From Nonomuraea montanisoli (GTDB lineage Bacteria; Actinomycetota; Actinomycetes; Streptosporangiales; Streptosporangiaceae): a stretch of 64,000 nt of DNA. The stretch spans positions 1-64,000 of the forward strand of contig NZ_JABWGN010000016.1 in NCBI RefSeq assembly GCF_013363975.1. The letters run 5' to 3'. The first letter of the stretch is position 1. Each line of letters begins with the position of its first letter. The position numbers were made by a program, and so were the translations under genes. Under the pieces are notes generated by a model. The model was given only the letters and a program-made list of their open reading frames with translations, had not been told where the DNA came from and did not search any database. Positions 15,398 to 23,668 of the stretch are shown here, one piece after another.

Positions 15398-16654
15398 ATG
15401 GATCCTTACGCAATGACAACGGGGGTGTTGCGGAGCCCTGACTTCCTCAGGTTCCTCAGCTCGCATGGGGCCAACGAACTCGGGTCGAACATCTCCCGGG
15501 TGGCGTTCCCGCTGGTCGCCGTTCTGGTCCTGCACGCCGACGCCCTTGAGGTCGGCCTGTTGTCCGCCCTGCAGACCGCGGCGTTCCTGGCGATCGGGTT
15601 ACCCGCCGGCGTCTGGGTGGACCGCCTGCCCAAGCGCCGCGTCATGATGACGGCGGATCTGGCCAGGTTCGTGCTGCTGGCCAGCGTCCCGATCGCGTAC
15701 GTGTTCGGGCTGTTGTCCATCGGGATGCTGCTCGTGGTGGCGCTGCTCGCGGGCACGGCGCAGGTGTTCGAGGACGTGGCCGACCAGACGTACCTGCCCG
15801 AGCTGATCGACCGGCCGAACCTGAGCGGCGGCAACTCCAAGCTCGAGTTCGTGCGTTCGGGGGGCGCGCTGGCCGGGCCGAGCCTGGGCGGGGTGCTGGT
15901 GCAGGCGCTCGGCCCGGTGCTGACGGTGCTCGCCACCGCGCTGGCCTCTCTCGGCTCGGCGCTCTTCATCGCCTCCATCAGGACCCCGGACCGGCGGGTG
16001 CGCCCGGAGGACCGGCGAAGCGGCCTGTGGGAGGGCATCCGCGAGGGGCTGGTGTTCGTCTGGGGCGACCGATTGCTGCGGGCGATCGTCGTCACGACCG
16101 CCGGCACGAACCTGTGCATCAGCGCCGTGCTCGGGCTGTCGGTGCTGTTCCTCTCCGAGGAGGTGGGGCTCGCGCCGGGGGTGATCGGCGTGCTGCTCAT
16201 GTCGGGCGCGGTGGGCGGGCTGCTCGGCGGGCTCACCGGGAGCAGGCTGTTCGCCAGGTACGGCACCGCCCGGGTGACGTGGTTGTCGATCGTCGTGTCC
16301 TCGCCGTTCGGCCTGCTTCTCCCGATGACGCAGGCCGACTGGCGTGTGTCGTTCTTCACCATCACGTCGATCGCGCTGTCGTGGGGGGCGATCCTCTACG
16401 GCGTCGGCCAGCTCACCTACCGGCAGACGGTGGCGCCGGAGGGCATGCTGGGCCGGGTCAACGCCACGGTGCGCTTCGTCGTGTGGGGCATGATGCCGGT
16501 GGGCGCGCTGCTCGGCGGGCTCGTGGCCCAGCACCTCGGCGTGCGGACTGCGCTCTGGGTGTTCATGTGCGGCCGGCTGGTGTCGTTCGTGCCGCTGCTG
16601 TTCTCGCCGCTGCCGCGCATACGCGACTTCGACCAGGCCCGCGCCGAGTCATGA
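15398..16654 (+). CDS. MFS transporter (MFS_3, enterobactin/siderophore-exporter type)
   Basis: A 418-residue inner-membrane permease with twelve predicted helices. The N-terminus RSPDFLRFLSSHGANELGSNISRVAFPLVAVLVL and the motif GLPAGVWVDRLPKRRVMM (loop 2-3 signature) place it with the EntS-like MFS_3 exporters; QVFEDVADQTYLPELIDRPNLSGGNSKLE is another family hallmark. These export siderophores or drugs by proton antiport; the substrate cannot be read from sequence. Starts at 15398 (MDPYAMTTG) and 15413 are both possible. The gene lies on the opposite strand inside the murI-MBL-rph-rdgB block, which suggests a later insertion. Confidence 0.9.
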   Translation: MDPYAMTTGVLRSPDFLRFLSSHGANELGSNISRVAFPLVAVLVLHADALEVGLLSALQTAAFLAIGLPAGVWVDRLPKRRVMMTADLARFVLLASVPIAYVFGLLSIGMLLVVALLAGTAQVFEDVADQTYLPELIDRPNLSGGNSKLEFVRSGGALAGPSLGGVLVQALGPVLTVLATALASLGSALFIASIRTPDRRVRPEDRRSGLWEGIREGLVFVWGDRLLRAIVVTTAGTNLCISAVLGLSVLFLSEEVGLAPGVIGVLLMSGAVGGLLGGLTGSRLFARYGTARVTWLSIVVSSPFGLLLPMTQADWRVSFFTITSIALSWGAILYGVGQLTYRQTVAPEGMLGRVNATVRFVVWGMMPVGALLGGLVAQHLGVRTALWVFMCGRLVSFVPLLFSPLPRIRDFDQARAES

Positions 16655-16679
16655 CGGGCCTCCGAGCCGTGACGAGCTC

Positions 16680-17432
16680 TCAGGCCAGGTCGTAGACGGC
16701 GCCGCTACGCGCCAGCTCGATCGGGCCGCCGTAGCCGCCGCGGGAGGCGTCGTCGAGCACGGTGGCCTGGTCGTTCCAGGGCACGAGGTGCGTGAGCACC
16801 AGCCTTCCGGCGCGGGCCTTGGCCGCGTGGACGGCGGCCTGGCGGCCGGACAGGTGCAGGTCGGCGGGCAGCCCGGGACGGTCGACGAAGGACGCCTCGC
16901 AGAGCATGAGGTCGGCGTCCTCGGCCAGCTTGACCAGCTCGGCCGACTCGCCGGTGTCGCCGGAGTAGGCGATCGCCCGGCCGCCGTGGGAGACGCGGAA
17001 GCCGTACGCCTCGACGGGGTGGTTGACCAGGCGGGCCGTCAGCGTGAACGGTCCCACCTCGAACGTGCCGGGCGTCAGCGTCCTGAAGTCGAAGGCCGTC
17101 TCCAGCGCCGGCTCGTCGGGCATGCCGTACGCGGCGGCCAGCCGCTTCGAGGCGTCGGCCGGGGCGATGACGGGCACGCGGGGGTACGGCGCCTCGGGGC
17201 CGTACGTGCGGGCCACGTGGTAACCGCACATGTCGAGGCAGTGGTCGGCGTGCAGGTGGGACAGGCAGATGGCGTCCACGTCGTACAGGCCGATGTGCCG
17301 TTGCAGGACGCCGAGGGCGCCCGCGCCGAAGTCGAGCAGCAGCCGGAACCCCTCGGCCTCGACCAGGTAGCACGACGCGGGGCTGTCGGGGCCCGGGAAG
17401 CTACCCGAGCAGCCGATGATGGTCACCTTCAT
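16680..17432 (-). CDS. MBL-fold metallo-hydrolase (Rv1339-like, putative cyclic-nucleotide phosphodiesterase)
   Basis: A 250-residue cytosolic metallo-beta-lactamase-fold enzyme. The metal-binding motif is LSHLHADHCLDM (HxHxDH); further ligands are the His in LVNHPVEAYGFRV, the Asp of AYSGDTGES and the His in LTHLVPW. Sequence and position immediately after murI match the mycobacterial Rv1339 gene, whose product has been reported to hydrolyse cAMP. tRNase Z-like activity is an alternative for this superfamily. The first 32 bases overlap the 3' end of murI in another frame, so translation is probably coupled. Start MKVTIIGCSGSFPGP is conserved in the family. Confidence 0.88.
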   Translation of the reverse strand: MKVTIIGCSGSFPGPDSPASCYLVEAEGFRLLLDFGAGALGVLQRHIGLYDVDAICLSHLHADHCLDMCGYHVARTYGPEAPYPRVPVIAPADASKRLAAAYGMPDEPALETAFDFRTLTPGTFEVGPFTLTARLVNHPVEAYGFRVSHGGRAIAYSGDTGESAELVKLAEDADLMLCEASFVDRPGLPADLHLSGRQAAVHAAKARAGRLVLTHLVPWNDQATVLDDASRGGYGGPIELARSGAVYDLA

Positions 17433-18252
17433 GTGGGCCTCCGTTGCTGGTAGTACCCCCCACTGGTGTGACTTCGACCGCGTCGATCTCCGGGCCCAGG
17501 AAACGCCGTCCCAGCTGGGCGAACAGCGTGGAGTCGCCGGTGGCGCGGAAGCGGTGCCGGGGGGTGACGTCGCTTCCGGCCGCCAGGCCACGGTCGTGCA
17601 GGATCCGATAGACGTCCTTGGCCGTCTCGTCGGCGCTGGAGACCAGCGTGACCTCGTCGCCGACGACATAGGAGATGGCGCCGGTGAGGAGCGGGTAGTG
17701 GGTGCAGCCGAGGATGAGGGTGTCGCACCCGGCCTCGCGGATCGGGACGAGGTACTCCCGGACCGCCTCGATGACCTCCTCGCTCGTCGTGTCCCCCCGC
17801 TCGATGTACTCGACCAGGCGTGGGGCGGCCACGCTGGTCAGGCGTACGTGGGGGGCGGCGGCGAAGGCGTCGTGGTAGGCCATCGACGCGACGGTGGCCC
17901 GGGTGGCGATCACGCCCACCTCACCGGTGCGGGTGGCCCGCACCGCGCGGCGGGTGGCGGGCTGGATCACCTCGACCACGGGGACGTCATAGCGCTCGCG
18001 CGCGTCGCGCAGCACGGCGGAGCTGGCGCTGTTGCAGGCGATGACGAGCATCTTGACGTCGTCGGCGACGAGGTGGTCCATCACCTCAAGGGCGTACGCG
18101 CGCAGCTCGGCGATGCTCTTCGGCCCGTACGGCTGGTGTGCCGTGTCGGCCACATAGGTGATGGACTCGTGGGGAAGCTGGTCGATGATCGCCCGGGCGA
18201 CCGTCAGGCCGCCCACCCCGCTGTCGAAGATCCCGATGCTCGCGTCTGGCAC
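17401..18252 (-). CDS. murI: Glutamate racemase
   Basis: A 283-residue cofactor-independent racemase that supplies D-glutamate for peptidoglycan. The two catalytic cysteines are Cys73 in VIACNSAS and Cys183 in LILGCTHYPLL; the start IGIFDSGVGGLTVARAI carries the acidic and Ser substrate contacts, and YVADTAHQPYGPKS is typical. The C-terminus runs on about fifteen residues into the overlap with the MBL-fold gene. ATG follows shortly after the thioesterase stop on the same strand, with a 63-base gap. This is an essential gene, and the synteny with mycobacteria supports the call. Confidence 0.97.
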   Translation of the reverse strand: MPDASIGIFDSGVGGLTVARAIIDQLPHESITYVADTAHQPYGPKSIAELRAYALEVMDHLVADDVKMLVIACNSASSAVLRDARERYDVPVVEVIQPATRRAVRATRTGEVGVIATRATVASMAYHDAFAAAPHVRLTSVAAPRLVEYIERGDTTSEEVIEAVREYLVPIREAGCDTLILGCTHYPLLTGAISYVVGDEVTLVSSADETAKDVYRILHDRGLAAGSDVTPRHRFRATGDSTLFAQLGRRFLGPEIDAVEVTPVGGTTSNGGPHEGDHHRLLG

Positions 18253-18315
18253 GTCTCAGAGGGTAGGCGACCCGCGTCCCGCGCACTGCGTAAGAATGCT
18301 CACAGTGCGTTCGTG

Positions 18316-19107
18316 TCACCCCCGTCCCACGCGCGCCAGTTGCCGGGACTGCGCCACGAGGCGGCCCCGGGAGTCGCGCACCTCCACCTCCTCGTCGAAC
18401 CAGCCGCCGGACACCAGCCGGCCGCTGCCGATGAGCGTGAGCCAGCCGGGTGCGGGCAGGGCGCGCAGGTGCCAGGTCAGGTCCACGGTGGGGGCCCAGC
18501 CGCGCGCCCCGGCGGAGAAGACCACGGGCGGGAGCGCGTCGACGGCGAGGGCGAGCACGTACGGGTCGGGGTCCTGGGGCTCGGCCATCCGGAAGTACGC
18601 CCGCGACTCGGGCCGGCCCGTGGGCCGGCCGCTCAGCCAGCCGATCGTGGGCGGGTCGAAACGCATGTCGAGCTGGGCGTTGAGCGTCATGCCGGACTCG
18701 GGCTTGGGGTCGGGCAGCCGGACACAGTCTTCAGGACGCGGCATGACATATCCCGTTTCATCGGCATACGTGGGCTCGTCGTCCTGGAGCGTGGCGGTCG
18801 TCACCAGCGCCTCGATCTGGGGGACGCCCTCCTGGACCAGCGACGCGCGGGCGAAGGCGACCGTCCTGCCCGCCTTGAGCTGCTCGACCCGGACCCGCGC
18901 CGGGCCGGCGGCCGGGGAGCGGTGGAACTGGGCGGTGGTGCTCACCGGGTGCTCGAACGGCGAGGAGTCCACCACGGCCCGCAGCAGCACGGCCATCAGG
19001 TAGCCGCCGTTGAGCGGCCCGCCGATGGCGTAGCCGGGGTCGAGACAGACGTCGTAGGTGGTCTCGTCGACCCTGATCGCCTGCGTGGCCTCGTCGAACT
19101 TGGTCAT
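18316..19107 (-). CDS. Acyl-CoA thioesterase, double-hotdog (TesB-like/4HBT_3)
   Basis: A 263-residue protein beginning MTKFDEATQAIRV. The first hotdog unit has GYAIGGPLNGGYLMAVLLRAV (helix and active-site turn) and STTAQFHRSPAAGPARVRVEQLKAGRTVAFARASLVQEG. The second has DPYVLALAVDALPPVVF and TVDLTWHLRALPAPGWLTLIGSGRLVSGGWFDEEVEVRDSRGRLVAQSRQL, the last part matching the TesB/YbgC strand order. Such enzymes hydrolyse acyl-CoA thioesters. Upstream codons to 19278 were rejected because their sequence is not family-like. It reads divergently from the DUF3352 gene across a 184-base gap, in which TATAGT is a candidate -10 box for this gene. Confidence 0.85.
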   Translation of the reverse strand: MTKFDEATQAIRVDETTYDVCLDPGYAIGGPLNGGYLMAVLLRAVVDSSPFEHPVSTTAQFHRSPAAGPARVRVEQLKAGRTVAFARASLVQEGVPQIEALVTTATLQDDEPTYADETGYVMPRPEDCVRLPDPKPESGMTLNAQLDMRFDPPTIGWLSGRPTGRPESRAYFRMAEPQDPDPYVLALAVDALPPVVFSAGARGWAPTVDLTWHLRALPAPGWLTLIGSGRLVSGGWFDEEVEVRDSRGRLVAQSRQLARVGRG

Positions 19108-19291
19108 CAGCCCTGCCTCACACGGTACCGAACTATATTCTAGTAGCTCGCACACTCTACGCCATCGCGATGTCAGCGCACTCAGCAGGGGAAACGGCCG
19201 GCGGGACAAAGTCTTCAGTGCATTGCAAGCGCCCGTACAGCAACATCCGTTACTTTGCCTGTGGTCATAAGTCCACATTGTGAGTTGAGTG

Positions 19292-21238
19292 ATGTCTGCG
19301 AATAATCCCCCTCATGGCCAGGATCCTGATCGGACGACGGCCTACCGCTGGAGCCAGGAGCAGCCCCCCAACCAGACCGCGCCGCTCGGCCAGCCGTACC
19401 CGCCGCAGCAGCCGTACGCGGGCGGTCAGTACGGCCAGCAGGCCCCGTACGGGGAGCAGGCGTCCTCGGGGCAGCAGCCCGGCTACGGACAGCAGCCCGG
19501 CTACGGGCAGCAAACTGGATACGGGCAGCAGCCCGGCTATGGGCAGCAGCCCGGGTACGGGCAGCAGCCGTCCTACGGCCAGCCCGCGTACGGACAGCCC
19601 GACCACGGCCAGGCCGCCTTCAGCCAGCAGGCCGGCTACGGCCAGCAGCCGTACGGCCCGCAGCAGGGCGGCTACGGCCAGCAGGACCACCTCCAGCAGG
19701 GCTACGGCCGGCAGGACCAGCAGGGCCACGGCCAGCAGGGATGGCAGCAGCAGGGGCCCGAGGGGTTCGGTCCCGCGCAGCCGGCCGGCAAGGGCCGCAA
19801 GGGCTGGATCATCGCCGTGGCCGCCGCCCTCGCCGTGGTGCTGCTCGGCGGCGGCGCCGTCTGGGCCGTGGGCGCGATCGGCGGCGGCGGCACGCAGCCG
19901 CACGAGGTGCTGCCGCCCAACGCGATCGCCTACGCCCGGCTCGACCTGGACCCGGCCGCCAACCAGAAGCTGGCGCTCTTCCAGATCGGCCGCAAGTTCT
20001 CCGTGACCAAGGACGCCTTCACCGGCGAGGACCCGCGCCAGGCCCTGTTCAACGCCCTCAAGAAGGACGGCGGCGACGACAACCTGGCCAAGATGGACTT
20101 CGCCCGCGACGTGGACCCGTGGCTGGGCAGCCGGATCGGCATGGCCGTGATGCCGCCGGCGGCCGGCGGCAAGGAGCCGGAGTTCGCGGTGGCCGTCCAG
20201 GTGAAGGACGAGGAAGCCGCCAAGGCCGGCATCGCGAAGCTGATGGGCAAGGACGAGAAGTACGGCATCGCCTTCCGCGACGACTACGCGCTGCTCACCG
20301 ACGAGCAGGCCAAGGCCGACAAGTACGCCGCCGAGACCGGCAGCCTGGCCACCGCCCCCGACTTCTCCGACGACCTCGACGCCGTGGGCGAGCAGGGCGT
20401 GCTGTCCTTCTGGACCCGTCTCGGCGAGATCGGCAAGCTGGCCACCGAGGACATGAACGCCGAGGAGGCCAAGGCGCTGGAGCAGGTGAAGAACGCCCGC
20501 TTCGCCGGCGCGCTCCGCTTCGACAGCGCGTACGCCGAGCTGGCGGGCGTGGTGCGCGGCGCCGAGGGCTTCGTGGACGGTGACCTGGAGGGCGCCAAGC
20601 TGAGCACGCTGCCCGCCTCCACCGCCGGCGCGCTGTCCATCTCGGGCCTCGACCAGATCGTCACCAAGAAGTGGGCCGACATCGAGAAGTCGATGGCGGC
20701 GACTCCCGGCGGCGCCGAGTTCAAGCAGTTCGTCGAGCAGGCGAAGCAGACCTACGGCCTCCAGCTCCCGGACGACCTGGCCACGTTCCTCGGCAAGAAC
20801 CTCACGGTGGCCGTGGACAGCGAGGGTCTCGACAGCGACCAGCTCAAGGGCGGCGTCCGCATCGTCACCGACCCTGCCAAGGCCCAGGCCGTCTACGACA
20901 AGGTCGAGAAGGTCATGACCTCCAGCGGCCAGCCCGCGCCCAAGCTCGCCAAGGTCGCCGGGGACGGCGCGTTCACGGTGGCCACCACCGACGAGTACGC
21001 CAAGAAGCTCGCGGAGGAGGGCACGCTGGGCGACAGCGAGACCTTCACCACGGCCGTCCCGGACGCCGACAAGGCCACGTTCGCGGTCTTCGTCGACCTG
21101 GACAAGGTGGAGAAGTACTACCTGAAGGACATGGAGGGCGAGGACAAGGCCAACGCCCAGGTGCTGCGCGCGGTCGGCCTGAGCGGCACGCAGACCGCCA
21201 CGGACGCGACGTTCTCCCTGCGGCTGCTGTTCAACTGA
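19292..21238 (+). CDS. DUF3352 membrane protein with Gly-Tyr-Gln-rich N-terminus
   Basis: A 648-residue protein. The first ~160 residues are low-complexity, built on GYGQQ and PYGQQ units and predicted to be disordered in the cytoplasm. One transmembrane helix follows (KGWIIAVAAALAVVLLGGGAVW, about residues 172-193). The remaining ~450 residues form the external DUF3352 domain, starting VLPPNAIAYARLDLDPAANQKLALF. Single-pass proteins like this are widespread in actinomycetes and have no established function. The gene lies alone, opposite to its neighbours, where mycobacteria have a rhomboid protease gene between cysM and murI. ATG is preceded by an overlapping GTG. A strong terminator follows. 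Confidence 0.85.
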   Translation: MSANNPPHGQDPDRTTAYRWSQEQPPNQTAPLGQPYPPQQPYAGGQYGQQAPYGEQASSGQQPGYGQQPGYGQQTGYGQQPGYGQQPGYGQQPSYGQPAYGQPDHGQAAFSQQAGYGQQPYGPQQGGYGQQDHLQQGYGRQDQQGHGQQGWQQQGPEGFGPAQPAGKGRKGWIIAVAAALAVVLLGGGAVWAVGAIGGGGTQPHEVLPPNAIAYARLDLDPAANQKLALFQIGRKFSVTKDAFTGEDPRQALFNALKKDGGDDNLAKMDFARDVDPWLGSRIGMAVMPPAAGGKEPEFAVAVQVKDEEAAKAGIAKLMGKDEKYGIAFRDDYALLTDEQAKADKYAAETGSLATAPDFSDDLDAVGEQGVLSFWTRLGEIGKLATEDMNAEEAKALEQVKNARFAGALRFDSAYAELAGVVRGAEGFVDGDLEGAKLSTLPASTAGALSISGLDQIVTKKWADIEKSMAATPGGAEFKQFVEQAKQTYGLQLPDDLATFLGKNLTVAVDSEGLDSDQLKGGVRIVTDPAKAQAVYDKVEKVMTSSGQPAPKLAKVAGDGAFTVATTDEYAKKLAEEGTLGDSETFTTAVPDADKATFAVFVDLDKVEKYYLKDMEGEDKANAQVLRAVGLSGTQTATDATFSLRLLFN

Positions 21239-21261
21239 CCCTCCGAGGGTGACGCACGCGA

Positions 21262-21290
21262 AAGGCGGCCGGCTCCACGCCGGCCGCCTT
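21262..21290. terminator. Terminator after the DUF3352 gene
   Basis: A perfect 11-bp stem (AAGGCGGCCGG / CCGGCCGCCTT) with a 7-base loop lies between the convergent DUF3352 and cysM genes. Both arms carry A/T ends that suit either strand. Confidence 0.85.
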
Positions 21291-21355
21291 CGTCGTTCTC
21301 CGGGCTTCGTCGTTCTCCGGGCTTCGTCGTTCTCCGGGCTTCGTCGTTCTCCGGG
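21288..21355. repeat. 17-bp tandem repeat, four exact copies
   Basis: CTTCGTCGTTCTCCGGG is repeated four times head to tail. The array begins in the last three bases of the terminator stem and ends 11 bases before the cysM stop codon. No reading frame uses it. Confidence 0.95.
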
Positions 21356-21366
21356 TCAGGGGCGGC

Positions 21367-22314
21367 TCAGGCCCAGAGCTGGCCCTCCAGCCGCTCCTCC
21401 GCCTCGTCGAGGGTGCCCTCGTACGCGCCCGTCGACAGGTACTTCCACCCGCCGTCGGCCACCACGAACACCACGTCGGCCCGCTCCCCCGCCTTGACCG
21501 CCTTGGCCGCCACGCCGAGCGCCGCGTGCAGGGCGGCGCCGGTGGACACGCCGGCGAAGATGCCCTCGCCGGCCAGCAGCTCGCGGGTGCGGCGCAGCGC
21601 GTCGGCCGAGCCCACCGAGTAGCGGGTGGTCAGCACCGACTCGTCGTACAGCTCGGGGATGAAGCCCTCGTCGACGTTGCGCAGGCCGTAGACCAGCTCG
21701 CCGTAGCGCGGCTCGGCCGCCACGATCCTCACGTCGGGCACGTGCTCGCGCAGGAACCGCCCGACGCCCATGAGCGTGCCGGTCGTGCCGAGCCCGGCGA
21801 CGAAGTGGGTGACCGTCGGCAGGTCCGCCAGGATCTCCGGGCCGGTCGTCTCGTAGTGGGAGCGCCAGTTGGCCGGGTTGCCGTACTGGTAGAGCATCAC
21901 CCACGACGGGTTGGCCGCGGCGAGCTCCTTGGCCCGGCGCACGGCCTCGTTGGAGCCGCCCGCCGCCGGCGACGAGATGATCTCGGCGCCCCACATGCGC
22001 AGAAGCTGGCGGCGCTCCTCGGAGGTGTTCTCCGGCATGACGCAGATCAGCCGGTAGCCCTTGAGCTTGGCGGACATGGCCAGCGAGATGCCGGTGTTGC
22101 CGCTGGTCGGCTCCAGGATCGTGCAGCCGGGGGTCAGCAGCCCGTCCTTCTCGGCCTGCTCGATCATCCACAGCGCCGGACGGTCCTTGATCGAGCCGGT
22201 CGGGTTGCGGTCCTCCAGCTTCGCCCAGATGCGCACGTCCGGCGCGGGCGAGAGCCGGGGCAGCCCGACCAGAGGCGTGCGGCCGACCGACTCGATCAGC
22301 GAATCGAAGCGCAT
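21367..22314 (-). CDS. cysM: CysO-dependent cysteine synthase
   Basis: A 315-residue PLP enzyme. The PLP lysine is in RNPTGSIKDRPALWMIE (about Lys43), followed by the substrate loop EPTSGNTGISLAM, the glycine loop GLGTTGTLMGVGRFL and EGIFAGVSTGAALHAAL. The C-terminus ends GQLWA, like the mycobacterial CysM tail that enters the active site. Placement directly after the sulfur-carrier gene cysO (one-base gap) and near mec indicates that it uses O-phosphoserine and CysO-thiocarboxylate rather than free sulfide. Mec then releases cysteine. This route resists oxidation and is typical of actinobacteria. Confidence 0.95.
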   Translation of the reverse strand: MRFDSLIESVGRTPLVGLPRLSPAPDVRIWAKLEDRNPTGSIKDRPALWMIEQAEKDGLLTPGCTILEPTSGNTGISLAMSAKLKGYRLICVMPENTSEERRQLLRMWGAEIISSPAAGGSNEAVRRAKELAAANPSWVMLYQYGNPANWRSHYETTGPEILADLPTVTHFVAGLGTTGTLMGVGRFLREHVPDVRIVAAEPRYGELVYGLRNVDEGFIPELYDESVLTTRYSVGSADALRRTRELLAGEGIFAGVSTGAALHAALGVAAKAVKAGERADVVFVVADGGWKYLSTGAYEGTLDEAEERLEGQLWA

Positions 22315-22315
22315 G

Positions 22316-22588
22316 TCACCCGCCGGCGACGGCCGGGAGGACGGTCACCGTGTCACCGTCGGCCACCGGCGTGCCGAGGCCGCCGAGGAAGCGGACGTCC
22401 TCGTCGTTCAGGTAGACGTTGACGAACCGGCGCAGGTTGCCCTGGTCGACCAGGCGCTCCTTGATGCCGGGGTGGGCGGACTCCAGGTTGCTGATCAGCT
22501 CGTCGAGGGTGGCGCCCTCGGCGGACACGGCCTTGGCGCCGCCGGTGTAGTTACGCAGGATGGTCGGAATGCGAACCTCGATGGCCAT
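22316..22588 (-). CDS. cysO: MoaD/ThiS-family sulfur carrier protein CysO
   Basis: A 90-residue ubiquitin-fold protein starting MAIEVRIPTILRNYTGG, with GAGGAGACTGAG as ribosome site. It ends TVLPAVAGG; the C-terminal Gly-Gly is the site of thiocarboxylation and of cysteine attachment. The core GIKERLVDQGNLRRFVNVYLNDEDVRFLGGLGTPVADGDTV is typical of CysO. It delivers sulfur to CysM and is trimmed by the Mec protease. Sequence between it and mec holds a 23-codon small ORF and a hairpin. Confidence 0.95.
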   Translation of the reverse strand: MAIEVRIPTILRNYTGGAKAVSAEGATLDELISNLESAHPGIKERLVDQGNLRRFVNVYLNDEDVRFLGGLGTPVADGDTVTVLPAVAGG

Positions 22589-22621
22589 CTCGCTCAGTCT
22601 CCTCAGGTCGGGTCGTCCCAT

Positions 22622-22645
22622 CGGCGGCAACGCCGACGGCTGGAT
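22622..22645 (-). promoter_or_regulatory. Hairpin between the small ORF and cysO
   Basis: CCGTCGGCG and CGCCGATGG (read on the gene strand) pair over nine positions with one mismatch around a four-base loop. The hairpin begins 12 bases after the small ORF stop and ends 34 bases before cysO, suitable for an attenuator or mRNA-processing element. Confidence 0.45.
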
Positions 22646-22657
22646 GCGAATTCCAGG

Positions 22658-22729
22658 TCAGCGACAGTCGTAGACGACGACAGCCGGGGTGTGCGCGAAG
22701 AGAAAGCTCTGCACCGGCCGGACCATCAT
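22658..22729 (-). CDS. Small ORF (23 codons) ending Asp-Cys-Arg inside the mec-cysO operon
   Basis: It begins MMVRPVQ and ends VVVYDCR. Its ATG overlaps the mec stop codon as ATGA, so ribosomes finishing mec can start here. A penultimate cysteine codon right before the stop is the layout of cysteine-responsive leader peptides known in actinobacteria, where ribosome stalling at Cys codons alters downstream expression. It is followed by a short hairpin and then cysO. The reading frame has no other support and is short, so it could be chance. Its position in a cysteine-making operon is what makes it notable. Confidence 0.5.
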   Translation of the reverse strand: MMVRPVQSFLFAHTPAVVVYDCR

Positions 22730-23127
22730 GGGATGAACCTTACCTCTTCCTCGGAGACGACACCGTCGACGATCCGGAAGGAGCGGAACTCCACGTCCTG
22801 CTCGTCTCGGGTCGAGACGAGCACGTAGTGGGCGTCGGGTTCGGAGGCGTACGAGATGTCCGTGCGCGAGGGGTACGCCTCGGTCGCCGTGTGCGAATGG
22901 TAGATCACGACGGGCTCCTCGTCGCGGTCGTCCATCTCGCGCCAGACGCGTAGCTGCTCCATCGAGTCGAAGCGGTAGAAGGTGGGCGAGCGCTCGGCGT
23001 TCTCCATCGGGACGAAACGCTCCGGCACGCCGCCGCGCCCCGCGATCACACCGCACGCCTCGTCGGGGTGATCGGCACGCGCGTGGGCGATGATCCTGTC
23101 CACGAGATCCTGCGAGATCGTCAGCAT
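22726..23127 (-). CDS. mec: Mec+ JAMM metallopeptidase (M67 family), cysteine-releasing
   Basis: A 133-residue zinc peptidase. The JAMM residues are complete: Glu23 in DEACGVI, then His76-x-His78-x7-Ser86-x2-Asp89 in IYHSHTATEAYPSRTDI. In mycobacteria this enzyme cuts newly made cysteine from the CysO-Cys adduct made by CysM, finishing the pathway; cysO and cysM lie just downstream. ATG follows the DUF2017 stop by nine bases, so transcription probably runs from clpS through to cysM. Length is normal. Confidence 0.94.
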   Translation of the reverse strand: MLTISQDLVDRIIAHARADHPDEACGVIAGRGGVPERFVPMENAERSPTFYRFDSMEQLRVWREMDDRDEEPVVIYHSHTATEAYPSRTDISYASEPDAHYVLVSTRDEQDVEFRSFRIVDGVVSEEEVRFIP

Positions 23128-23136
23128 GCCCGGAAG

Positions 23137-23658
23137 CTACCAGAGGGCCCGGACCAGGGTGTCCTGCAGGTAGGTGAGCCAGTCGTAGGTCACGTAGGCG
23201 GGGTAGCGGGGGTCGTCCTCGGACATCGTCGCGATCTCCTCGTGGACCTCCTCCGTCACCTCCAGCCGCACGCCGAGGGTCAGCCGGACGTCGTTGAGCG
23301 CGCGCAGCCACGCCTGGGCCTGCTCGGGCGTCAGCTCCGTGCGTCCGGGCCGGGCCGTGTCGAGCATGGTGCGCGCGTCGGCGCGCTTGCCGTCGCGCAG
23401 CGTCGCCTCGGTGTAGCGGCGGAACTCCGCCGCGTCGCCCGTGTCGTCGTACGCCGAGGGGAACAGCCGGGCCAGCACCGGATCGGACGGCGCCTCGCCG
23501 GCGCCGATGCCGAGGGCCCGCTCCAGCGGGTCGTCGCCGGTCTCCCCCGGCTCGACCAGGCCGAGCACGAGCTCCACCAGCGAGCGCAGGATCGCCACCT
23601 CCGGCGCCTCGAACTCGGCGACGACGACGCCGCCCTTCGACGAGAATCCCGAGCTCAC
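23137..23658 (-). CDS. DUF2017 family protein
   Basis: A 173-residue soluble, mostly helical protein, taken to start at GTG (VSSGFSSKGGVVVAEF) ten bases after the clpS stop. Recognisable family segments are EVAILRSLVELVLGLVEP, DPVLARLFPSAYDDTGDAAEFRRYTEATLRDGK and the C-terminal YVTYDWLTYLQDTLVRAL. The family occurs between clpS and mec in actinobacteria (Rv1332 in M. tuberculosis) and is called an oxidative-stress regulator in some databases without firm proof. No helix-turn-helix or catalytic motif is obvious here. Confidence 0.85.
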   Translation of the reverse strand: MSSGFSSKGGVVVAEFEAPEVAILRSLVELVLGLVEPGETGDDPLERALGIGAGEAPSDPVLARLFPSAYDDTGDAAEFRRYTEATLRDGKRADARTMLDTARPGRTELTPEQAQAWLRALNDVRLTLGVRLEVTEEVHEEIATMSEDDPRYPAYVTYDWLTYLQDTLVRALW

Positions 23659-23668
23659 GCGTGCCGCC

